From JACVRW01 sp963819115 (GTDB lineage: Bacteria > Actinomycetota > Thermoleophilia > Solirubrobacterales > Thermoleophilaceae), in the NCBI GenBank assembly GCA_963819115.1, contig CAWFUR010000010.1, forward strand, positions 124,001 through 188,000: a stretch of 64,000 nucleotides of DNA, read 5' to 3'. A model generated the notes under the pieces. That model did not search any database. It saw nothing but the letters and a program-made list of their open reading frames with translations, and was not told the DNA's origin. The position numbers and the translations under genes are program-made. The stretch's first letter is position 1, and the number at the start of each line of letters is the position of its first letter. Below are positions 32,350 to 40,514 of this stretch, piece by piece.

Positions 32350-33867
32350 ATGGAGCACGCGGACCTCGCCCAACTCGCAGCGGTCTGCGGCGCCCTCGGC
32401 TCCGCACTCGCGCTCCTGGCACGCTCACGGGTGGCCCTCCTGGCCGGCCTCGGGACCCTCACGGCGGCCGAGGCGGGCCTGGCCGCGTCGCTCGGCAACC
32501 AGGGCGTGGACAAGCTGAGCAGCGCCGCAGGGGCCGCGGCCGCACTGGCCGGTCTCGCGGTGGTGGGCGTCGCGGCCTGGTTTCTCGCGCACAGGCCGGC
32601 GCTGGTCCCGGTGCTCGTGCTGCTGGCCGCGCCCTTCCGGCCGCCGCTCGCATTCGACAGCGCCAACCGCTTCTTCGTGTCCGTGGCCACCGACGGCCGC
32701 CTGGGCCGCCTGCTGCCGCTGTACTTCGTGCTCGCCGCCGCTGGAGCAGCGCTCGGATGGCGCGCGCTCCGGGGCGAGGAGGTGCGCCCGCTCCCGCGCG
32801 CCCTCGCCCTCCCCGCCGCGGCCTTCTTCGCCTTCGCGATGCTCTCGCTGCTCTGGGCCGACGACCTGGAGGCGGGGGCGAACCTGCTCGTGTTCTTCAC
32901 GCTTCCCTTCGCCGCGCTCCTCGCCATCGTGGCCCGGGCCGAGTACCCCGACTGGGCCCCCCGGGCGCTGGCGATCACCGGTATCGCGCTGGCCTCCCTG
33001 TTCGCCGCGGTGGGCATCTGGCAGGCCATCACACACGACCTCTTCTTCTACGCGCCCAACCTCGCCGTCTCCAACGCGAACACGGACTTCTTCAGGGTCA
33101 CCTCGCTGTTCGGCGACCCGAGCCTCTACGGCCGTCACGTGATCCTTGGCGTGGGCCTCGTGCTGGTGCTCCTGGCCACCGGGCGGTCGCGACCATGGCC
33201 GCTGATCGGCGCACTGGTGCTGATGTGGGTCGGCCTGGTGTTCTCGTACTCCCAGTCGAGCATGGCCGCGCTGTTGATCGTGACGCTGGCGCTTGCGCTG
33301 GTGACCGGCGACAGCCGGGTGCGGCGCACGGTGGGCGCACTGGCCGTAGCCGCCGCGGTGGTGGCGCTCGCCTTCGCGGCGGTGAAGGTCGCCGACGGGG
33401 AATCGGTGAACCGGGTCACCAGCGACCGCACCGAACGGGTGCAGGACGCGGCCCGCGTGGTGAAGGAGCAGCCGCTCCACGGGGTGGGCATCGGCGGGCA
33501 GGCTCGGGCGAGCCGGCGGCTGGCCAACAGCGACCGCCCCACAGCCAACTTCGTGTCCCACACCACGCCACTCACCGTGGCCGCCGAGCTGGGGGTGGTG
33601 GGCCTCGCGCTCTACACCTGGCTGCTGGTGGGCGGAGTGCGGGTGATCCTCACGGTCTACCGCCGGGACGAGCCGCTCGGACTGGCTCTGGGAGCCTCCT
33701 TCCTCGCCCTGTTCGTTCACGCCCTCTTCTACAGCGGCTTCCTCGAGGACCCGCTCACGTGGCTGGTGCTCGCCGTGGCCGCGGGATGGTCGACGCGGCC
33801 CGATCCCGCGGACGCCGACCCCCGGGCGCGGGCACGCCGGCGCGTGGAGGCGCGGCAGGCCGCGTGA
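32350..33867 (+). CDS. O-antigen ligase / polymerase family membrane protein
   Basis: 505 residues with about 12 hydrophobic helices. The Wzy_C-type core is seen as 'LFSYSQSSMAALLIV' (from 'VFSYSQSSMAALL'), the periplasmic loop with 'VKEQPLHGVGIGG' and 'SHTTPLTVAAELGVVGLALY' (the His-containing loop and following helix conserved in WaaL/Wzy-like enzymes). It probably polymerises or transfers lipid-linked glycan outside the membrane. ATG 32350 is preferred to the in-frame extension at 32269, which lies in the end of the GT2 gene. The stop overlaps the GTG of the next gene (GTGA). Lipopolysaccharide itself is not expected in this lineage, so the acceptor is unknown. Confidence 0.85.
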   Translation: MEHADLAQLAAVCGALGSALALLARSRVALLAGLGTLTAAEAGLAASLGNQGVDKLSSAAGAAAALAGLAVVGVAAWFLAHRPALVPVLVLLAAPFRPPLAFDSANRFFVSVATDGRLGRLLPLYFVLAAAGAALGWRALRGEEVRPLPRALALPAAAFFAFAMLSLLWADDLEAGANLLVFFTLPFAALLAIVARAEYPDWAPRALAITGIALASLFAAVGIWQAITHDLFFYAPNLAVSNANTDFFRVTSLFGDPSLYGRHVILGVGLVLVLLATGRSRPWPLIGALVLMWVGLVFSYSQSSMAALLIVTLALALVTGDSRVRRTVGALAVAAAVVALAFAAVKVADGESVNRVTSDRTERVQDAARVVKEQPLHGVGIGGQARASRRLANSDRPTANFVSHTTPLTVAAELGVVGLALYTWLLVGGVRVILTVYRRDEPLGLALGASFLALFVHALFYSGFLEDPLTWLVLAVAAGWSTRPDPADADPRARARRRVEARQAA

Positions 33868-35270
33868 GCGCGCCGGCCGAATCCACGCCCGAGCGCCTGA
33901 GCCGGCTGGAGGCGCTGGCCCTGCTGGCGCTGCTCCTGGCCATCGTGACCGTGACGCTGCCCAGCCTGGGCTCGGACCCCTGGCACTTCCGGCCGGGGGC
34001 GGTGCACCCGTCGGGCCCGCTGGCCCCTCTGGTGCGGGCCGCCGGAGAGGAGTGGGACGTGGGCATCGCCCGCTCGGCCGCCTTCATGGCCGCGCTCCTC
34101 TGCGGGGCGGCCGCGCTCACCCTGCTGCGCGACCGGACCTGGCCGCGCTGGGCGGGCGTGGGGATGGTGCTCGCGGTGGCCGTGCTGCTCTCGGCGCCGT
34201 CGGTGTTGCTCCAGCTCGGGCTTCGCGAGTCCACCCAGCCCTGGTTCTTCACCAACGACTCGACCTACCAGATCGAGGTGGGCGGAGACCTCGTCCTGCA
34301 CGGCCACAACCCCTACGGGCATGACTACCGCCGGTCCGGTGTCGAGCGCTTCTACACGCGCGACGGGACCGCCTCAGAACGGGTTCGCAACCGCGAGGTG
34401 GCGCTCCGCCACTTCGCCTACTTCCCGGGTGCGCTGCTCACGGCCGCGCCGTGGCGGCTGTTGCCGAAGCCGTTCGACGACTACCGCCTGCTGGTGCTCC
34501 TGGCCACGCTCGCCACCCTGGGCGCCGCGCTCGCCTTCCGGGGGCCACTCGTCTGGCGCCTGGCCATCGGCGCCGTGCTCGTGTGCAACCCGGTGGCGAT
34601 CCGCTCGGCCTGGTTCGGCCAGAACGACGCCCCCAGCCTCCTCCTGCTGGTGCTCGCGTTCGCGCTCGTGACCCGGCGGCGGCTCGGCTGGGCGGCGGCG
34701 AGCCTGGCCGGCGCGGTGCTGCTGAAGCAGTTCTCGGTGGTGGCGCTGCCCTTCATCGCGCTCATGCTGGTTCGCGGCGGCGCCACGCGAGCGGAGCTGA
34801 AGCGCGCCGCGGCGGTGTTCGGCGGCGTGGTGGCGGCGGGCATCCTGCCCTTCCTGATCGCCGATCCCGGAGCCTTCTACGACGACACCATCCGCTACGG
34901 CGCGGGCACCTACCGGATCGTGGGCTACGGCCTCTCGGCGATCCTGATCCGAATCGGGATCCTGGACGACCGCGACGGCTCGTACCCGTTCGCGCTCGTG
35001 GCGCTGCTCACCTGGGTCCCGCTGACGGTGTGGCTGCTGCTCGTGCAGCGGCGGTCGGAGGAGATGTGGATCGGGGCCCTCGGGTTCTCCGTGTCGATCC
35101 TGTGGCTGATGTTCATCGGCCGGACCTTCAACAACTACTACCTCGAATGGCCGATGACGGGCGCGGCTATCGCTGTTCTGATCGCTGTTGCCGCGCCTTG
35201 GCGCGAGCCTGCTTCCGCTTCCGAGCCGCGCTCTTCTCCTCGAACGCGAACTGCTGGGCCCGACCCGTGA
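33864..35270 (+). CDS. GT-C-type polyprenol-phosphate-sugar glycosyltransferase (DUF2029-like)
   Basis: 468 residues with about ten to eleven membrane helices. The first extracytoplasmic loop carries 'NDSTYQIEVGGDLVLHGHNPYGHDY' (in parts 'FTNDSTYQIEVGGDL' and 'HGHNPYGHDY'), which fits the acidic catalytic loop of GT-C enzymes. 'SAWFGQNDAPSLLLLVLA' has the 'GQND' signature of the mannosyltransferase/DUF2029 group. It is likely to use polyprenyl-phosphate sugars on the outer side of the membrane. GTG 33864 overlaps the upstream stop. The last 104 bases overlap the convergent beta-propeller gene; the tail there ('REPASASEPRSSPRTR') is low-complexity. Confidence 0.85.
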   Translation: MSAPAESTPERLSRLEALALLALLLAIVTVTLPSLGSDPWHFRPGAVHPSGPLAPLVRAAGEEWDVGIARSAAFMAALLCGAAALTLLRDRTWPRWAGVGMVLAVAVLLSAPSVLLQLGLRESTQPWFFTNDSTYQIEVGGDLVLHGHNPYGHDYRRSGVERFYTRDGTASERVRNREVALRHFAYFPGALLTAAPWRLLPKPFDDYRLLVLLATLATLGAALAFRGPLVWRLAIGAVLVCNPVAIRSAWFGQNDAPSLLLLVLAFALVTRRRLGWAAASLAGAVLLKQFSVVALPFIALMLVRGGATRAELKRAAAVFGGVVAAGILPFLIADPGAFYDDTIRYGAGTYRIVGYGLSAILIRIGILDDRDGSYPFALVALLTWVPLTVWLLLVQRRSEEMWIGALGFSVSILWLMFIGRTFNNYYLEWPMTGAAIAVLIAVAAPWREPASASEPRSSPRTRTAGPDP

Positions 35271-36528
35271 CGTAGACGCGGTCCGGGTCGGCCACCACCG
35301 GGTTCGCGTACTTGCCCCCGGGGAAGCGCCACACCTCCCTGCCGTTCGACGCGCGCACCGCGTAGGTGCCGTCGGGGCCGCGCTTCACCGAGCGCTGGGC
35401 GGCCGATCCGCAGCTCGAGCAGGTGGCGTAGTACACGAGGCCGGACATGACCGTGGGGGCCGAGTGCACCGCCGCCGGAGTGTCGATCTGCCAGATGGTG
35501 TCGCCGGTGGCCGCATCCAGCGCATAGAGCTTGCCGTCGTAGGTGCCGACGAACACGCGCCGCTTCCACACCGCGGCGGCGCCGTAGATGTAGGACCCGA
35601 GCGGGCGGGCCCACAGGAGCTTGCCGCTGCGGGCCCCGTACACGTACATCGTGCCGTCGGTGTTGCCGATGTAGACGCGCCCGTAGGCCACCGTCGGGGT
35701 GGCGTAGAAGAACTCGCGCGAGCCGCCGAACTTGGAGGCGGACTGGGCGCTCCAGCGGAGCTTCCCTGTGCGGGCGTTGAGCGCGTAGAGGGTGCCGGCG
35801 TCGGAGGCGATGTAGATCGTGCGCTTCCAGTACGCAGCCCCCGTGTTCACCTGCTCGTCGCCCTGGAAGCTCCAGACCCGCTTCCCGGTGTCCGCGTTCA
35901 CGGCGTACACATTGTGGTCCCACGAGCCGAAGTAGAGCCGGCCGCCGCGCAGGAGCGGCGACGACTCGATCGGGGCGCCCCCGAACTTCCACAGCGTGTG
36001 GCCGGTGGCCGCGTTCCAGGCGATTAGGAAGCCGCTGGCCCCGGGGCGACCCTGCGGACAGGGCACGAAGTCCATGTACGCCTGGTAGACGACCTTCTGC
36101 CCGATCGTCGGAGACGACGCCGCGCAGCGCTTCGTGGTCTTGCGCCAGCGTACCCGGCCGGTCTTGGCGTTCAGCGCGAAGAACAGGCCCTTCTGCTGGG
36201 CCAGGTACACGTGGCCGTAGCCCACCGTCGGAGGGAACTCGAGCGTGTCGTGCGCATCGATCGACCAGACCCGGCGGTAGGGCGGCAGGTGGTGGTAGGG
36301 GGAGATGTGCGAGCGCGCGACGTCGTAGCCGTAGGTGGGCCACGGGCGCGGGTTGTCCTTCTTCGGCGGAGGCTTCGGCTCAGGGGCCGCGGTCGTCACG
36401 AACTCGTCGTCGGCGGAGCCGCGCTTCTCGGTGGGCTTGTTGGCGTTGTGGACGTACACCCCGACCGCGACCGCGAGAGCGAGCACGACAAGGGCGACGC
36501 CGGCCAGGAGTCGACGCCTTCTGCGCAT
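35167..36528 (-). CDS. Membrane-anchored PQQ-like beta-propeller protein
   Basis: 453 residues from ATG 36528 (a TTG at 36546 would add six). An N-terminal anchor 'LAGVALVVLALAVAVGVYV' is followed by a linker and about seven to eight PQQ/BamB-type blades marked by 'YALNARTGKLRWSAQ', 'YAVNADTGKRVWSFQG' and 'YALDAATGDTIWQID'. A 'CSSCGS' pair sits in a late blade. It has no quinone-binding or catalytic residues that can be recognised, so it is more likely a scaffold or sensor of the outer surface than a dehydrogenase. The C-terminus is strongly basic ('RKRKQARAKARQQ') and lies in the overlap with the convergent GT-C gene. Confidence 0.83.
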   Translation of the reverse strand: MRRRRRLLAGVALVVLALAVAVGVYVHNANKPTEKRGSADDEFVTTAAPEPKPPPKKDNPRPWPTYGYDVARSHISPYHHLPPYRRVWSIDAHDTLEFPPTVGYGHVYLAQQKGLFFALNAKTGRVRWRKTTKRCAASSPTIGQKVVYQAYMDFVPCPQGRPGASGFLIAWNAATGHTLWKFGGAPIESSPLLRGGRLYFGSWDHNVYAVNADTGKRVWSFQGDEQVNTGAAYWKRTIYIASDAGTLYALNARTGKLRWSAQSASKFGGSREFFYATPTVAYGRVYIGNTDGTMYVYGARSGKLLWARPLGSYIYGAAAVWKRRVFVGTYDGKLYALDAATGDTIWQIDTPAAVHSAPTVMSGLVYYATCSSCGSAAQRSVKRGPDGTYAVRASNGREVWRFPGGKYANPVVADPDRVYVTGRAQQFAFEEKSAARKRKQARAKARQQRSEQR

Positions 36529-36580
36529 CGCGCCGAAGCATGGCAAAGGCCTCAGCCGGTCCCGTTAACCGATGCCAGGT

Positions 36581-36674
36581 GAGGAGCGCAGCCCCGGCGA
36601 GGAGCGCAGCCCGACCGGCGGTCGGGCGAGCACCGGAGCTTGTCGTCGGTCGGGCGAGCACCGCAGCCATGTCA
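36581..36674. repeat. Dispersed hairpin repeat, composite copy R4
   Basis: Two left arms (36581 and 36599) and two right arms (near 36627 and 36655) around a CCCGACC/GGTCGGG stem, as if one copy inserted in or recombined with another. The terminal ATGTCATC supplies the TGA stop (36672-36674) of the minus-strand FlgD-Ig gene. Confidence 0.8.
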
Positions 36675-38486
36675 TCCCTCCGTTAGGAGGGACCAGACGC
36701 GCTTGGTCACGTCCTGGACCTCGGTGCTCAGCTGGGACTCGTTCAGGTCGCTCGCCCACTGCGGGGTGCCCATCCGGAGGAAGAGGCCGTCCCCGCGCTT
36801 GAAGCCAACGAGCGCGGGCTGCTCGGCGTCCCGCCCGGCCGCCACCACGGTGTCCGTGCCCGCCGGGAGCGCCAGAGAGCGCTCGAACACCGTGAAGTCA
36901 CCGATCAGGGAGCTGAGCCCCTCGAACAGGCCGAGGTCGTCCTGGGAGACGCTCAGGGGCGCGGGGCCGGTGCGCACGAGGCCGGTCCGCTCGCCGAACA
37001 CGTTCCTCGCCGCGGGAGGCGACGGGTCGGCCAGTACCTCCCCGGCGAGCTTGGCGTTGCGGCGCAGGGCATCGGCCCCGAAGGACACCAGCCGGCCGCC
37101 GCCATCCACGTAGTCGCGCAGGCGCTTCTCGAGGGAGGCGGGAAGCCACACCGCGCTCCCCGCGATCGCCACGCCGGGTGCGTTGCCGAGTGCCGGTCCC
37201 TCGCCGCGCGCCAGCGCGAGGTCGGTGGTGAGGTCGTACGGGAGCCGAGCACGATCGAGGAAGCGCAGGAGCGGCGAGGCCTCGCGGACGAGGCCGGCGG
37301 GGGGCGCTCCGCCGGCGAACTCACGGTCCAGCCGAATCCGGCGCGCGGAGGGGAAGGTGTCGGCGAAGCCGTCCAGGTCGTCGTCCACCGGATTCAGCGC
37401 CTGCCAGGTGAGCACGGGCAGCACCACCAGCGGCCGCGGGCGGCCGGCCGCCTTCTTTCGCCCACCTGGAAGACCGGCCACCGCCACGGGCCATACCGCC
37501 CGGCGATCGCCCGCGCGGACCCTGACCAGGTAGACGCCGGTGAGGGCGTCGCGAGGGATCCGCACCCGGAACTTCCCGGCGATCCGCTTCCCGGTCTTCA
37601 GCGGCCTGGGCTCGCCGAGGCGCGAGAGGGCGAACTCGAACGAGCGGTCGAACGGACCCACCTCCAGCCGGGCGAAGCCCCCGGCGGGAGTCACCGACAG
37701 GGGCCCGCGCAGCGTGAGCGGCCGAACTGACACACCGGTGCCCGGGCGGGCGATGCGCAGGGTGGGGATGGCCGCCGGGGCGGTGGCCTCGTTGCCGGCG
37801 TGATCGCGCACCCGAACGGTGAAGGCGTAGTCACCGGGCGCGGCGGGCCTCCGGTCGCGCAGGCGCCCGTCCCAAACCCCCGAGCGGCCCTTCCCGCGGA
37901 AGCGGAGCACCACGCGCGGCGGGCCGTCGTCGGTCCGGAACACGCGAAACTCCGGAGCCTGGTTCGGCGGGCCGTCATAGCTCAGCTTCACCCGCGGGCG
38001 CTGGCCGGGCTCACCGGGAGCGATCACCCCCGGGGTGGCGGCGGCCATCCGCACGCGCGGTGGCCGCGTGTCCACGGTGATCTCCTTGAACGAGTCGATC
38101 ACCCTGTCCTCATCACGACGCACCACCCGCATCCGGTACACGCCGTCGGGCACGCGGTGACCGGCGTCGTCGCGCCCGTTCCACCAGAAGCGGTGCTTGA
38201 TCGAGCGCTTCGTGGATCCGCCCAGCTCGCGGTCGTCCACGATCCTGCGCACCTCGTTGCCCTCGGAGTCCATCACCGAGAAGCGGATCTTGGCCCGCTC
38301 GGTGAGGTCGAAGCCCAGCCGCACCCGGTCACGGACGCCGTCGCCATTGGGCGAGAAGCGCATCGGCTGGACGGCAAAGCGAAGCACGAGCGGGAACTCG
38401 CTCTTCAGCTGTTGCGTGACGAGGAAGGCGGCAATCGTCGCCAGCACCAGCAGGGCGAAGACCGCCCTGACCAGGGGCCGGGTCAT
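36672..38486 (-). CDS. Exported protein with FlgD-type Ig domain and GATase-like C-terminal region
   Basis: 604 residues. One N-terminal membrane segment ('AVFALLVLATIAAFLVTQQL') is followed by a FlgD Ig-like unit: 'FSPNGDGVRDRVRLGFDL' and 'HRFWWNGRDDAGHRVPDGVYRMRV' (as 'WNGRDDAG', 'VPDGVYRMRV'). Further beta domains reach about residue 320. From about 355 the sequence changes to an alpha/beta part, 'LVVLPVLTWQALNPVDDDLDG' (in parts), 'LRDYVDGGGRLVSFGADAL', that recalls glutaminase-fold domains of N,N-dimethylformamidase-large-subunit-like proteins, without a clear catalytic triad. Its place among glycan genes suggests a cell-surface role. The stop codon lies in repeat R4. Confidence 0.65.
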   Translation of the reverse strand: MTRPLVRAVFALLVLATIAAFLVTQQLKSEFPLVLRFAVQPMRFSPNGDGVRDRVRLGFDLTERAKIRFSVMDSEGNEVRRIVDDRELGGSTKRSIKHRFWWNGRDDAGHRVPDGVYRMRVVRRDEDRVIDSFKEITVDTRPPRVRMAAATPGVIAPGEPGQRPRVKLSYDGPPNQAPEFRVFRTDDGPPRVVLRFRGKGRSGVWDGRLRDRRPAAPGDYAFTVRVRDHAGNEATAPAAIPTLRIARPGTGVSVRPLTLRGPLSVTPAGGFARLEVGPFDRSFEFALSRLGEPRPLKTGKRIAGKFRVRIPRDALTGVYLVRVRAGDRRAVWPVAVAGLPGGRKKAAGRPRPLVVLPVLTWQALNPVDDDLDGFADTFPSARRIRLDREFAGGAPPAGLVREASPLLRFLDRARLPYDLTTDLALARGEGPALGNAPGVAIAGSAVWLPASLEKRLRDYVDGGGRLVSFGADALRRNAKLAGEVLADPSPPAARNVFGERTGLVRTGPAPLSVSQDDLGLFEGLSSLIGDFTVFERSLALPAGTDTVVAAGRDAEQPALVGFKRGDGLFLRMGTPQWASDLNESQLSTEVQDVTKRVWSLLTEG

Positions 38487-38510
38487 GGCGCGGGAAACCT
38501 AGAGGACAGA

Positions 38511-39611
38511 ATGTGCGCCATGCGGGTTCAGATCATCGACCCCTCGGGCGACGTCGCCCCCTACGACCATGCACTGGCCTCGGCGCTGGCGGGCCGGGGA
38601 GCCGGCGTGGAGCTCGTCACGTCGAGGTTCGTGCACGGCCCGGCGGCCGACCCGCGGGGCTACTCGGTGCGTCTCGACTACTACCGGCTGGCCACGCGCC
38701 TGGCCCCGGACGCGCCCCGGACGCGCCGGGCGCTGAAGCTGGCCGAGCACGTGCCGGACACCCTCCGGGCCCGCTCGCGCGAGGGAGCCGCCGACGTGCG
38801 CCACCACCAGTGGTTCCCGCTTCCCCGGCTCGACTCCCTGCTGCTCGGCCCGGCCCGGCCGCGCGTCCTGACCCTGCACAACATCCTGCGCGCGGAGCAC
38901 CTCGAGCGCCGCCTGCTCGACCGCATGGACGCCGTGGTGGTGCACACCCGCCGGGGTGCGGACGAGCTCGCCGCGCGCGGTGGCCTGCCCGAGGACCGGA
39001 TCAGGGTGATCCCCCACGGTGCCTTCGATCACCTGACCCACCAGCCGGGAGAGCTGCCGCTCCCGCCCGACCTCGCCGCCGTGAAGGGACCCGTCGTGCT
39101 GTGCTTCGGAGTGGTGAGGCCCTACAAGGGAGTGGACGTGCTGCTCGAGGCCTTCCGGGGGGTGGACGCGGAGCTGTGGGTGGTGGGGCGCCCGCTGGGG
39201 GAGTCGATGGAGCGGCTGCGGCGGCTCGCGCCGCCGGGCCGGGTCCGGTTCGTGTCCCGCTACGTGAGCGACCTTGAGCTGCCCGCGTTCTTCCGCCGGG
39301 CCGATGTGCTCGTCCTGCCCCACCGGCGGGTCGACGTGTCCGGGGTGCTGTTCGCCGGCCTGGCCTTCGGCAAGCCGATGGTGCTCTCCGACGTGGGCGG
39401 GTTCCGCGACGTGGTGGAGCCGCACGCGGCGGGGCGCCTCGTGCCGCCGGAGGACCCCGAGGCGCTGGGCGCCGCGATCGCTGACCTGCTGGCCGACCCC
39501 GCGGCCCGGACCGAGCTGGGCGCGCGGGCCCGCGCGGCGGCCGTCGGCCCCTACTCCTGGGACCGCATCGCGGGGCAGACGCTCGAGCTGTATGAGGAGG
39601 TCTTGAGGTGA
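38511..39611 (+). CDS. Glycosyltransferase family 4 (GT-B)
   Basis: 366 residues. ATG 38511 has AGAGGA five bases upstream; ATG 38520 is a near alternative. The acceptor domain starts 'RVQIIDPSGDVAPYDHALA'. The donor domain has 'LCFGVVRPYKGVDVLLEAF', 'VRFVSRYVSDLELPAFFRRAD' (in parts) and 'VSGVLFAGLAFGKPMVLSDVGG' (as 'GVLFAGLAFGKPMV'), the usual GT4 nucleotide-sugar site with a Gly where ExxxxxE has its first Glu. The substrate is unknown. It overlaps the downstream formyltransferase gene (GTGA at 39608-39611), so the pair probably acts on the same glycan. Confidence 0.9.
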   Translation: MCAMRVQIIDPSGDVAPYDHALASALAGRGAGVELVTSRFVHGPAADPRGYSVRLDYYRLATRLAPDAPRTRRALKLAEHVPDTLRARSREGAADVRHHQWFPLPRLDSLLLGPARPRVLTLHNILRAEHLERRLLDRMDAVVVHTRRGADELAARGGLPEDRIRVIPHGAFDHLTHQPGELPLPPDLAAVKGPVVLCFGVVRPYKGVDVLLEAFRGVDAELWVVGRPLGESMERLRRLAPPGRVRFVSRYVSDLELPAFFRRADVLVLPHRRVDVSGVLFAGLAFGKPMVLSDVGGFRDVVEPHAAGRLVPPEDPEALGAAIADLLADPAARTELGARARAAAVGPYSWDRIAGQTLELYEEVLR

Positions 39612-40387
39612 GGGTCGTCTTCATGGCCAAGAGCAAGCGCTCGGCCGCCCGCGCGCTGGCGTGGCTCGTGGAGCGTGGCTGCGAGGTGCCCGCCGTGGTG
39701 GCCTCGGAGCCCGACGCCTGGACCGTGCCGGAGCAGCGCGTGGACCTGGTGGCGCGGGAGCACGCACTCGACCTGGTGTCCGAGGCGGAGCTCTACGAGC
39801 GCGCGGATTCCGGGGCGCTGGGCGATGTGGACCTGGTGGTGTCCTTCCTCTTCTGGAATCGCATCCGGGAGCCGCTGATCTCCCTGGGCGGCCTGGGCTG
39901 CCTCAACTTCCATCCCGCGCCGCTGCCCGACTTCCGGGGGCTCGGGGGCTACAACGTGGCCATCCTCGAGGGGCTGCCGGAGTGGGGCGTGTCCTGCCAC
40001 TTCGTGGACGCGCGCTTCGACACCGGGGACCTCGTGGACGTGGAGCGATTCCCCATGGACCCGGAGACGGAGACCGCGTTCTCCCTCGACCTGCAGAGCC
40101 AGAAGCGCCTGCTCGGGCAGTTCCAACGCGTCGTGGGCGCTGCTCTGGAGGGCGAGGAATTGCCGCGCGCGCCGCAGGGCGAGGGCCGCTACGTGAGCCG
40201 TGAGAACCTCGAAGCCCTCAGGCGCGTCCGCCCGGGCGACGACCTGGGGCGAAAGCTGCGCGCGTTCTGGTACCCGCCCTGGCCGGGAGCGGTGGTGGAG
40301 GTGGGCGGCCGGGACCTGACGCTCCTGGACGACGCGCTGCTGAGCGAGCTGGCCACGGTCTACCGGAACGCCGGGCAGATTCCCTAG
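39608..40387 (+). CDS. Formyltransferase-family protein (sugar or Fmt-like)
   Basis: 259 residues. GTG 39608 has GAGGAGG seven bases upstream and overlaps the GT4 stop. The N10-formyl-tetrahydrofolate transferase core is present: 'LNFHPAPLPDFRG' with Asn100 and His102, and Asp141 in 'FDTGDLV', the Asn-His-Asp triad of this family. The length and the glycan context argue for N-formylation of an amino sugar (as in dTDP-4-amino-4,6-dideoxyglucose formyltransferases) rather than initiator tRNA, since the Fmt tRNA-binding C-terminal barrel is not evident. No aminotransferase that would make the amino sugar lies in the window. Confidence 0.85.
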   Translation: MRVVFMAKSKRSAARALAWLVERGCEVPAVVASEPDAWTVPEQRVDLVAREHALDLVSEAELYERADSGALGDVDLVVSFLFWNRIREPLISLGGLGCLNFHPAPLPDFRGLGGYNVAILEGLPEWGVSCHFVDARFDTGDLVDVERFPMDPETETAFSLDLQSQKRLLGQFQRVVGAALEGEELPRAPQGEGRYVSRENLEALRRVRPGDDLGRKLRAFWYPPWPGAVVEVGGRDLTLLDDALLSELATVYRNAGQIP

Positions 40388-40388
40388 G

Positions 40389-40470
40389 GATGGCATGGTC
40401 CGGTGCTCACCCGATCAGCGATCGGGCCGCGCTCCTCCCCGGGCATGGTCCGGTGCTCACCGCTCCTCCC
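40389..40470. repeat. Dispersed hairpin repeat, inverted composite copy R5
   Basis: Reverse orientation. A full copy with stem CCCGATC-AGC-GATCGGG (40389-40440) is followed by a shortened copy (40444-40470) in which the right and left arms are joined without the hairpin, so the hairpin was lost cleanly. Confidence 0.82.
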
Positions 40471-40501
40471 TCAAGCGGCCGGGAGAACTGGGGAGCCGGA
40501 G

Positions 40502-40507
40502 TACCCT
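40502..40507 (+). promoter_or_regulatory. Candidate leaderless -10 (TACCCT) of the cyclase gene
   Basis: TACCCT ends seven bases before ATG 40515, with no ribosome-binding site. The same hexamer precedes dedA (48507) and fhaA (63774, minus). Confidence 0.4.
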
Positions 40508-40514
40508 TTCCCAG

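Noticed and set aside
39608..40387. Calling the formyltransferase fmt (methionyl-tRNA formyltransferase)
   Set aside because: The C-terminal tRNA-binding domain is not evident, there is no def or rsmB neighbour, and the gene overlaps a glycosyltransferase gene.
40395..40514. N-terminal extension of the cyclase gene to 40395
   Set aside because: The extra codons are repeat R5 sequence. ATG 40515 begins directly before the zinc ribbon and has a TACCCT box seven bases upstream.
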